This document shows, piece after piece, positions 33,347-40,318 of a stretch of DNA of 64,000 nt. The DNA lies in NCBI RefSeq assembly GCF_036346295.1, contig NZ_CP107819.1, positions 5,518,001 through 5,582,000 on the forward strand, given 5' to 3'. Position 1 is the first letter of the stretch. Each line of letters starts with the position of its first letter. The position numbers and the translations under genes are program-made. The DNA comes from Streptomyces sp. NBC_00536 (GTDB taxonomy: Bacteria > Actinomycetota > Actinomycetes > Streptomycetales > Streptomycetaceae). The notes below the pieces were generated by a model. That model saw only the letters and a program-made list of their open reading frames with translations. It made no database searches and was not told the DNA's origin.

Positions 33347-34036
33347 TCAGGCCTCGGTGCGCCCGCGCCGCAGCATCGCGAAGCCCAGGCCCGCCGCGCC
33401 GATGGCGGCCATGCCGCCGCCCGCCGCGATCAGCAGGACGCCGTCGTCGGGCGCGCCGGTCAGCGTACCGAGCCGCAGGGCCACGGTCCGGTCGGCGGCG
33501 GCGTCCGCGGTCCGGTCGGTGCCGGTTCCGGTACCCGCCCCGATGCCCGTGCCGGTGTGGAGGGTCGTGGCCGCTTCGGCGAAGCCGGTGCGGTGGGCCG
33601 TCTTGTGGCCGTCGGCGCCGGAGGACAGTGCGGCCGGTACGACGGGCTGGTCGCCGGTGGCCCCGCCCGCGGCCCCGTCGGGCGTATCGGCGGACCAGGA
33701 GGAGAGCCGCCCGTCGGGCCGGAGCGCCAGGTGCAGTCCGCCCGTGTGCCCGTAGGCCGGGGCGCCGTCGTGGCTGGCCAGGGTGGCGACCTTGACCCCG
33801 TGGCGCTGGATGTCGGCCTGGTACGAACCCGCGGCGACCCGGTAGACGTGCGCGGTGGACACGCCGTCCGCCAGGGTCAGGCTCTTCACGAGGGTCCGGG
33901 GCGCGGCGGCGGCCTGAGCGGACGCCGCGGCGGGCAGCCCGTCGGCGAGGGCGGCGGCAGCGGGCAGCGCCAGCACACTTCCGGCGCAGGCGGTCACGGC
34001 GGCGGCGCGAACGATGGTGCGGCGGACGGTGCTCAC
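33347..34036 (-). CDS. Secreted protein with C-terminal membrane anchor
   Basis: A 229-residue protein. It has a signal peptide (about residues 1-30, ending AAAALA), an extracytoplasmic beta-rich domain (VKSLTLADGVSTAHVYRVAAG), a Gly/Thr/Asp-rich linker, a C-terminal hydrophobic helix (LLIAAGGGMAAIGAAGLGFAM) and a short basic tail (RRGRTEA). This layout is that of a wall- or membrane-attached surface protein without an LPxTG motif. The function is unknown. Confidence 0.75.
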   Translation of the reverse strand: MSTVRRTIVRAAAVTACAGSVLALPAAAALADGLPAAASAQAAAAPRTLVKSLTLADGVSTAHVYRVAAGSYQADIQRHGVKVATLASHDGAPAYGHTGGLHLALRPDGRLSSWSADTPDGAAGGATGDQPVVPAALSSGADGHKTAHRTGFAEAATTLHTGTGIGAGTGTGTDRTADAAADRTVALRLGTLTGAPDDGVLLIAAGGGMAAIGAAGLGFAMLRRGRTEA

Positions 34037-34225
34037 GGGAATCCTTCGGTGCGGCTCGGGCGGTGCGGCTCGGAGCCTGGGGTGTCCAGGTGACACCAAC
34101 GTAGGCGGCGGCCATTGCAGTTCGGCCGTGGGTTTGTAACAGCAAGGCGGCAGGGTCCCGGCGGAGTCGTTACACAACCGGGGGATTGCCGCGCGCGGCC
34201 GGGCCTGTTCCCATGGACGGCGGGG

Positions 34226-35053
34226 GTGAGGGAGATGCGTGATCGTGAACGGGAACACGGCCTCGGGCTCGGACTCAAGGTGCTGCCCGACCGTGGCCGG
34301 CTGTGGGTCAATCTGCCCGACGGGCGCAGCGTCGCCTGGTACGACAGGACGGCCGGCCGGGTCAGCGTGCTCTCGGACCGGCACCGCGAAGCGGCGCTGG
34401 CGGTGTTACGTCCGTACCTGACCGGAACCTGGACCGTCGGCCCGCCGCCCGTGCCCAGCGCCGCGGACCTGGCCCGGCTGTCCCTCCACCCGGACGACGA
34501 CCTGGCCCCGAACCGCCCCGGCGAAGCCCTGCTGGGCGAGCTGGAACACGGCGCCGCGGGGGCCCGTACCCGGCACCGGATGCGCCCGGACCTGCTCGCC
34601 CAGGAGCGGGTGGGGGCCGGGCTGGACGCCCTGGAGGGCGCGGGCTGGCGGGTGCTGCACGCCGTACCGCTGCCCGGGGCGGGGCGGATCGACCACCTGC
34701 TGATCGGGCCGGGCGGGGTCTGGTGCGTCCGCAGCGTCCCCGGCCGCCGCCAGCGGGTCCACGTCGGCGACCTGCTCGTCACCGTCGGCCGCGCCGAGCC
34801 CCGCCCCGACGTCCGCTGGGCCCGGCGGGCCGCCGAGCGCGTCACGCACGCGCTGGTCACCGCGGTCACCCCGGCGCTGGTGGTGGACGAGGCGAACCGC
34901 CTGGAGGTGGTGCCGTCGCTGCGCGACGTCACGGTCCTCGAACCGGGCACGGCCGCCACCCGCCTCACGCGCGCCCCGGCCGCCCTCAAACCGTCGGACG
35001 TCGAAGCCCTCTTCGCGGTGGCCCGCGACCGCCGCACCTGGGCGGACGTCTGA
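34226..35053 (+). CDS. NERD (nuclease-related) domain protein
   Basis: A protein of about 275 residues. The C-terminal half matches the NERD domain: AGLDALEGAGWRVLHAVPLP, then the acidic residue in RIDHLLIGPGGVWCVRSVPG, as in restriction-like nucleases, and LLVTVGRAEPRPDV. The N-terminal half has a small beta domain (LWVNLPDGRSVAWYDR). The usual catalytic Lys of the D-ExK core is not evident. The start is GTG 34226 or ATG 34235. Confidence 0.75.
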   Translation: MREMRDREREHGLGLGLKVLPDRGRLWVNLPDGRSVAWYDRTAGRVSVLSDRHREAALAVLRPYLTGTWTVGPPPVPSAADLARLSLHPDDDLAPNRPGEALLGELEHGAAGARTRHRMRPDLLAQERVGAGLDALEGAGWRVLHAVPLPGAGRIDHLLIGPGGVWCVRSVPGRRQRVHVGDLLVTVGRAEPRPDVRWARRAAERVTHALVTAVTPALVVDEANRLEVVPSLRDVTVLEPGTAATRLTRAPAALKPSDVEALFAVARDRRTWADV

Positions 35054-35073
35054 GCGGTGCGGCCGGGGCCGCC

Positions 35074-36069
35074 TCACCAGGTGGGGCGCAGCCGCAGCAC
35101 CTCCGGGGGCGGGTGGCGGCCCGAGGAGCAGCGGACCTCGGCCGTGAGCGGGGGGTCGACCGCGAGGTAGGGGATCTCGCCGAGCCCGATCGCCGTGACC
35201 GTCCCGCCGCCCCGGGCGGTCCGGTGCGGGGCGCTCCCGTCCCGGGCGGCCGCCAGCTCGGCGACGACCGCCGCCCGTACTCCGGCGGTCAGCGGACTCG
35301 ACACCAGCGGCGCGTCGAAGTCGGCGGCGGAGTCGGAGCCGGAGTCGGCGGCGGTCTCCGGCTCCTGGTCCCCGCCCGCGTCCATCTCCGTCTGCGTCTC
35401 TGCCTCCCCGTCTCCCGACAGGACGAGCACCAGGGCCAGCGGCCGCGCCGCCGTCCCCGTGTAACCGATCACCGCCGCGTCCCGCGTGTCGGTGTGCCGG
35501 AGCTTCTGCCAGCCCCGCCGCCCGCCCGGGTACGGCTGTTCCAGGCGTTTGATCACCAGCCCCTCGATCCCGCTGGCCGGCAAGGTCTCGTACCAGGTCT
35601 CCGCCAGCCCCGCGTCGGTCGTCATCGGCACCGGCTGGAGCGGTGGCCCCAGCGGCAGCAGCAGGCCGACCAGCAGCGCCCGCCGCCGCTCGTACGGCCG
35701 CGCCCGCACGTCCAGCCCGGCCAGTTCCAGTACGTCGAAGGCCGCGTAGGAGGCCGGCAGGGTGCGGGCCAGGACCGCCGCCCGGGCGGCCGTCGCCGCG
35801 GCCCGCCGCTGGACGAGCGCGAAGTCCGTCCGGCCCGCGTGCCAGACCACCACCTCCCCGTCGAGGGTGGTCCCGGCGGGCAGCTGCCGCGCCGCGGCGG
35901 CCAGATCGGGGAACGCGCCCGTCACCAGCCGCCCCGACCGCGCCTGCAGCACCACGCCCTCGCCGGTCCGCAGGATCACCAGCCGGTGCCCGTCGAACTT
36001 CGGCTCGTACGCCAGCCCCGCGCCCCGCGGCAACTCCCGCACGGCGGCGGCCAGCGCTACCCGGATCAC
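35074..36069 (-). CDS. ATP-dependent DNA ligase (LigD ligase-domain type)
   Basis: A 331-residue ligase. The adenylation motif I is YEPKFDGHRLV (about residue 23) with the active Lys; later motifs include LDGEVVVW, ASYAAFDVLEL, EGLVIKRLEQPYPGG and WQKLRHTDT. The inserted Asp/Glu/Ser-rich stretch in the OB domain (about 235-265) is unusual. The GTG start overlaps the polymerase stop (GTGA). In bacterial end joining this activity seals the break after processing. Confidence 0.9.
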   Translation of the reverse strand: MIRVALAAAVRELPRGAGLAYEPKFDGHRLVILRTGEGVVLQARSGRLVTGAFPDLAAAARQLPAGTTLDGEVVVWHAGRTDFALVQRRAAATAARAAVLARTLPASYAAFDVLELAGLDVRARPYERRRALLVGLLLPLGPPLQPVPMTTDAGLAETWYETLPASGIEGLVIKRLEQPYPGGRRGWQKLRHTDTRDAAVIGYTGTAARPLALVLVLSGDGEAETQTEMDAGGDQEPETAADSGSDSAADFDAPLVSSPLTAGVRAAVVAELAAARDGSAPHRTARGGGTVTAIGLGEIPYLAVDPPLTAEVRCSSGRHPPPEVLRLRPTW

Positions 36070-37025
36070 GGCGCACCCGCCGTATCCGCCGCATCCGCTG
36101 TACCTGCCGTATCCGCCGTACGGGCGCCACCGCGCGGCAGCGTCCCGGCCCGGCCGGGATCGGTCAGCGGCGCGAACAGATCGCCGTCGCGGGCGAGGCG
36201 CGCCACCACCTCGTCGGCGACGAACACCAGGGCGGCGGGGTCGCCCCGCTCCGCGCAGCCCGCGACCTCCGCCCACGACACCGGCGCGGACACCGTCGGC
36301 AGGGCCCGCGCCCGCAGGGTGTACGGGGCGGCGGTGGTCTTCGCGGCGGAGTTCTGACTGTGGTCCACGAACACCTTCCCGGGCCGCAGCGCCTTCGCCA
36401 TCCGGTGGACCACCAGCTCCGGAAGCTCGTGCTCCGCCTCCTGCGCGAGGGCCTTCGCGTACGCGGAGACCCGCGTGGACGGGGCCGGCTCCAGCGGCAC
36501 CGACAGGTGCATCCCCTTCGAACCGGAGGTCTTCGCGTAGGCGTCGAGCCCATCCGCCGCCAGCCGCTCCCGCAGCCACAGCGCCACGGCGCAGCACTCC
36601 ACCACGCTCGCCGGGGCCCCGGGGTCGAGGTCGAACACCAGCCGGTCCGCGACCGCGGGCCGCCCGGTGGTCCACTGCGGGGTGTGGAACTCCACGACCA
36701 GGTTCGCGGCCCACATGAGCGTCGCCAGACCGTCCACGACGACCTGCTCGGCGAGCTGGTCCTCGGAGCGCGGCACCCGTACGGTCCGCACCCACGCGGG
36801 AGTGCCCGGCGGCGGGTTCTTCGTGAAGAACCGCTGGCCGTCCGGCCCGTCCGGATAGCGCAGGAACGAGACCGGCCGGTCCCGGACGTGGGGCAGCAGC
36901 GCGCCCGAGACGGTGGCGTAGTAGTGCAGCACCTCGCCCTTGGTGAAACCGCTCTCCGGATAGATGACCTTGTCCAGATTGCTGAGCGCGAGGCGACGCC
37001 CCTCCACCGTGGTGATCGGCGTCAT
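36066..37025 (-). CDS. ligD: LigD-type polymerase (primase-polymerase family)
   Basis: A 319-residue archaeo-eukaryotic primase fold protein, the polymerase part of LigD. Signatures are LDKVIYPESGFTKGEVLHYY, the metal-binding acidic motif LVFDLDPG, TSGSKGMHLSVPLEP and KVFVDHSQNSAAKT. It fills gaps at broken ends, often with ribonucleotides. It is encoded separately from, but overlapping, the ligase gene, so LigD is split in this organism. The ATG at 37025 has GGGAG upstream; the frame is open further but that region is antisense of ku. Confidence 0.93.
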   Translation of the reverse strand: MTPITTVEGRRLALSNLDKVIYPESGFTKGEVLHYYATVSGALLPHVRDRPVSFLRYPDGPDGQRFFTKNPPPGTPAWVRTVRVPRSEDQLAEQVVVDGLATLMWAANLVVEFHTPQWTTGRPAVADRLVFDLDPGAPASVVECCAVALWLRERLAADGLDAYAKTSGSKGMHLSVPLEPAPSTRVSAYAKALAQEAEHELPELVVHRMAKALRPGKVFVDHSQNSAAKTTAAPYTLRARALPTVSAPVSWAEVAGCAERGDPAALVFVADEVVARLARDGDLFAPLTDPGRAGTLPRGGARTADTAGTADAADTAGAP

Positions 37026-37071
37026 ACGAAGAGACTCCCATGAATCGGGAGGAACCGTACTGGCTGAGGCT

Positions 37072-38175
37072 TCAGGCGGAAGCCCGCTTGGTGGTGGTCT
37101 TCTTGGCCGTGGTCTTGGCCACGGTCTTGGCGGCGGTCTTGGGCGTGGCGCTGGACGTGGTCTTCGCGGCGGCGGTGGTCTTCTTCCCGCCGGTGTCCTT
37201 CGGCGACGCGGCGGCGGTCTTCTTCGCCGCGGTCCCCGTAGCCTTCCGCGCCGGGGCGGCCTTCTTCGCCGGAGCCGCCTTCGCGGTCTTGGTGGCCTTG
37301 GCGGCCTTGGCCGTCCCGGCCGTCCTGGCCGTCTTCCGGGTGGCCAGCGCCGTGACCTCGGCCTCCGCTCCCGCCCCCTCGTCCGTACCCTCGCCCCGGG
37401 ACTTCTTGGCCGCGCGGACGCTCCGCTCAAGGGCGGCCATGAGGTCGATGACCTTGCCGCCCTCCGGGGCGGCCTCCTCCTCGTGCGGGAGCTCGACGCC
37501 CTGGAGCCGGGCCTCGATCACCCGCTGGAGGGCCTCCTGGTACTCGTCGTGCAGCGCCGACAGGTCGAAGTCCTCGGACAGCATGTCCATCAGGGACCGG
37601 GCCATCTGGAGTTCCTGGGGCCGGATCGAGACCTCGCCCTCCGGAGCGACCCCCGCGGACGTGCGCACCTCGTCGGGCCACAGGCACGTCTGCAGCACCA
37701 GGGTGTCCCCGTGCACCCGGAGCACCGCGAGGGACTCGCGCGACCGGATGGCGATCTTCGTGACGGCGATCTGTCCGGCCTCGGTCAGGGCCTGCCTGAG
37801 CAGGGCGTAGGGCTTGGCGGCCGCGCGGTCGGAGGTGCCGACGTAATAGGCCTTGGAGAACATCAGCGGGTCGATGGTCCCGGCGTCGACGAAGGCCAGC
37901 ACGTCGATGAGCTTCTTGCTGGGCAGGGGAAGGTCGGCGAGGTCCTCGTCGGACAGCATGATCATGCTGCCGTCGGGAGCCTCGTACCCCTTGGTGATCT
38001 CCTGGTACGGGATCTCGACGTCCTCGGCCTCGCACACGCGCCGCAACCGCACCCGGGAGCCGTCCTTCTCGTGCACCTGGCGCAACGACACGTCGTGCTC
38101 CTCGGTGGCCGTGAAGAGCTGGACGGGGATCGTGACCAGCCCGAACGAGATGGCCCCCTTCCAGGTGGCTCTCAT
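37072..38175 (-). CDS. ku: Ku end-binding protein
   Basis: A 367-residue bacterial Ku. The core (about residues 1-255) starts MRATWKGAISFGLVTIPVQL and includes KLIDVLAFVDAGTIDPL and the C-terminal piece ALERSVRAAKKS. It is followed by a tail of about 100 residues made almost only of Lys, Ala and Thr, as in many Streptomyces Ku proteins, where it binds DNA. It binds double-strand ends and recruits LigD. AAGGAG precedes the ATG. It is first in a Ku, polymerase, ligase operon. Confidence 0.96.
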   Translation of the reverse strand: MRATWKGAISFGLVTIPVQLFTATEEHDVSLRQVHEKDGSRVRLRRVCEAEDVEIPYQEITKGYEAPDGSMIMLSDEDLADLPLPSKKLIDVLAFVDAGTIDPLMFSKAYYVGTSDRAAAKPYALLRQALTEAGQIAVTKIAIRSRESLAVLRVHGDTLVLQTCLWPDEVRTSAGVAPEGEVSIRPQELQMARSLMDMLSEDFDLSALHDEYQEALQRVIEARLQGVELPHEEEAAPEGGKVIDLMAALERSVRAAKKSRGEGTDEGAGAEAEVTALATRKTARTAGTAKAAKATKTAKAAPAKKAAPARKATGTAAKKTAAASPKDTGGKKTTAAAKTTSSATPKTAAKTVAKTTAKKTTTKRASA

Positions 38176-38349
38176 ACCGCGCTCCTTCCCTGGGGCCCCC
38201 AGGCTAAGCCGCCCCGCCCCCGGCCGACACTCGACGCCGCGGGCCCCGGACAGGGGGGCGGGCGGCCCTTTCGGGTCGCCCGCCGCCGTGCCGATGCCGT
38301 ATCCGGAGCCGCGTCCGGAGCTGTATCCGGGGTCGCTTCCGCGCTGTCT

Positions 38350-38730
38350 CTAGGTCGGTCGCACCGTGCCTCCGAACGGGGGCTTGGCCGCCGGCTTGGC
38401 CGGTGGGGCCGGGCGGTGCCAGGTCGTGTACTTGGCGTCACGCGCCGCCTGGACCTCCTCCGGATGGCTGGAGGTGGTCGAGCCGAAGTTTCCGTATCCC
38501 TGCATCTCGTGCGGCCGCAGGCCGCCCTTGGGAATCTCCACCGGTTCCCGCTCTTCGAGCAGCTCGTACACCGCCCCGCCCTCGGGCAGGTGCGGCTGGC
38601 TCTCGGGAGTGGGAGGCGCGGGTTCCTGTGCCCGGACCCGCTTGCCCATCCAGAAGGCGGCAATCAGGAATCCGGCCACGGCAATCCCGACGACCAGGAA
38701 CCACGCGATGTCGCTCAGGGTCGTTTCCAT
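38350..38730 (-). CDS. DUF6479-family single-pass membrane protein
   Basis: A 126-residue protein with one N-terminal membrane helix (IAWFLVVGIAVAGFLIAAFW), a basic stop (GKRVRAQEP) and a cytoplasmic part with the family signature GGAVYELLEEREPVEIPKGG and PHEMQGYGNFGS. The function is unknown. An in-frame ATG at 38763, directly behind AAGGGG, is an alternative start that would add 11 residues. Confidence 0.75.
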   Translation of the reverse strand: METTLSDIAWFLVVGIAVAGFLIAAFWMGKRVRAQEPAPPTPESQPHLPEGGAVYELLEEREPVEIPKGGLRPHEMQGYGNFGSTTSSHPEEVQAARDAKYTTWHRPAPPAKPAAKPPFGGTVRPT

Positions 38731-38849
38731 GTCGAACGTGTACCCCGGTTGGCCGTCGGCCATACCCCTTGAATCATGACAAATAGGTTGAAACGGAAAC
38801 CTCGGGCTTCCGGGCCGGACACCTCCAGGGCCGACAGGACCGCCAGGCC

Positions 38850-39848
38850 CTAAGAGTTGATCGGGCCCTCCGTGTCGCGCAGCGCCCCCGTGCCCCGCGC
38901 CGCACTGCCCCGCGAGCCCAGCACGCCCAGGATCTCGGCGCAGATCGCGAGCGCCGTCTCGGCGGGCGTCCGCGCCCCCAGGTCCAGCCCGATCGGGCCG
39001 TGCACCCGCGCCAGCTGCGCCTCGCTCACCCCGTCCGCCAGCAGCCCCTCGCGCCGCCGCGCCTGCGTCTTGCGGGAGCCGAGCGCACCGACGTACGGGA
39101 TCCCGCTCGCCAGCGCGCCCCGCAGCGTCGGGACGTCGAAGTCGGGCTCGTGGCTGAGCATCACCAGGCACGCGCCGTCCCGGCGGGCCGCCAGCACCTT
39201 GGCCGCCGTGGCGCAGTCGTCGACCAGTACGGCGTCCCAGTCCAGCAGCCGGGCCTGTCGCTCGATGATGCGGGCCAGCTCCCCGCCGCCGCCGATCACC
39301 AGGCAGGGGGCCGAGGGGTACGCCTCGACCAGCACCAGCCCGGACTGCCCGTACAGGGCGTCCCGCCCGGCCCGGTGCGTGCCCAGCAGCTCGGCCGCCC
39401 GCCGCTCCGCGTCGGTGGCGGGGGCGTCGAGGGCCCGTACGACCTCGCTCACGGCCCGGTCGGCGGCCTCGTTGAGGCGGGTCACCAGCGCCACCCCGGC
39501 CCCCTCGGCGAGCAGGTCCCACCAAGCGGCCGGGACCGCCGAGAGCGGCTGAAGCAGGATCTCCGCCTGTCCGCCGCAGGTCAGCCGCGCCTCGACGGCC
39601 TCGGCCCCGCGGACCGACACCTCGCACACCCGGGCACTCTCCCCGGCCGCCACCGCCCCGGCCTCCGCGACCAGTTCGGCGTCGAAGACCCCCCGGTACA
39701 AGGCCCCCACGCACTCCCCGCGCGGATCGACCAGCACCGCCCCACCGGCGTCCCGGGGCCCGAACCCCTGCTCGGTGATCGGGCGCGCCAGGAACCCGGC
39801 CCGCCCCTCCGAGATCCATTGCCGCGCCGTCTCCGCCAGCTCACGCAT
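38850..39848 (-). CDS. XdhC/CoxI-family molybdenum-enzyme maturation protein
   Basis: A 332-residue XdhC-family protein. The N-terminal XdhC/CoxI domain has VEARLTCGGQAEILLQPL with the conserved CGG, and the Rossmann-type C-terminal domain has LVIGGGGELARII and YVGALGSRKTQARRREGL. XdhC proteins insert or sulfurate molybdopterin for xanthine dehydrogenase. No xdh structural gene is in the window. The ATG at 39848 has GAGG upstream; an upstream TTG at 39887 is less likely. Confidence 0.85.
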   Translation of the reverse strand: MRELAETARQWISEGRAGFLARPITEQGFGPRDAGGAVLVDPRGECVGALYRGVFDAELVAEAGAVAAGESARVCEVSVRGAEAVEARLTCGGQAEILLQPLSAVPAAWWDLLAEGAGVALVTRLNEAADRAVSEVVRALDAPATDAERRAAELLGTHRAGRDALYGQSGLVLVEAYPSAPCLVIGGGGELARIIERQARLLDWDAVLVDDCATAAKVLAARRDGACLVMLSHEPDFDVPTLRGALASGIPYVGALGSRKTQARRREGLLADGVSEAQLARVHGPIGLDLGARTPAETALAICAEILGVLGSRGSAARGTGALRDTEGPINS

Positions 39849-40009
39849 CCGTGCCACCTCGATCGCCGAAAGACTCCCGATCCGCAAAGTGCCAGGTCAG
39901 CGGCACAATGCGGCCTCCTTTGAATCCTAGGCACCGCACGGGCGCGCCCCCAACCCGCAAAACCGCCGATGCGGGGCCCTCCCCACTCGTACGTCCCGCC
40001 GGAAAGGGA

Positions 40010-40291
40010 TCACTCCACGGGCGCCTCCTGCGACTCTTGCGTCTCCGGCGGGTCCTCCTGTGCCTCCAGCGGAGCCCCGGTGTGGTGGACGTGCATGTCG
40101 CCCTGCGTGACGGCGTACACGGTGCCGTGGTCCTTCGCCGTGTTGCGCTGCTCGCTCTTGGCCTCCTCGCCCGGCGACTCTTGGGCCGGTTCGCGGGTCT
40201 CGACGCGGTTGCGGTCGCCGACGATCACGGGACCGGACGCGTCGCCGCCGATCCGGATCGTGACCTGGCGGTTGTCGGGCGGGTTCGCCAT
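40010..40291 (-). CDS. Small motif protein linked to the STAND ATPase
   Basis: A 93-residue, highly charged protein with no globular core apparent. It contains two short motifs: IRIGGDASGPVIVGDRNRVE (about residues 12-31), which closely matches the N-terminal segment of the STAND ATPase 26 bp upstream (GGDAGTVIVGEHNVVVD), and GTVYAVTQGDMHVHH (about 56-70), which resembles the C-termini of the cyclase-like and small proteins encoded at 43.9-45.0 kb. AAGGAG precedes the ATG. It is probably co-transcribed with the ATPase. The role is unknown; an adaptor or self-assembling signalling peptide is a possibility. Confidence 0.75.
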   Translation of the reverse strand: MANPPDNRQVTIRIGGDASGPVIVGDRNRVETREPAQESPGEEAKSEQRNTAKDHGTVYAVTQGDMHVHHTGAPLEAQEDPPETQESQEAPVE

Positions 40292-40318
40292 GGTGGTGGC
40301 TCCTTCGGTAGGGGGAGG

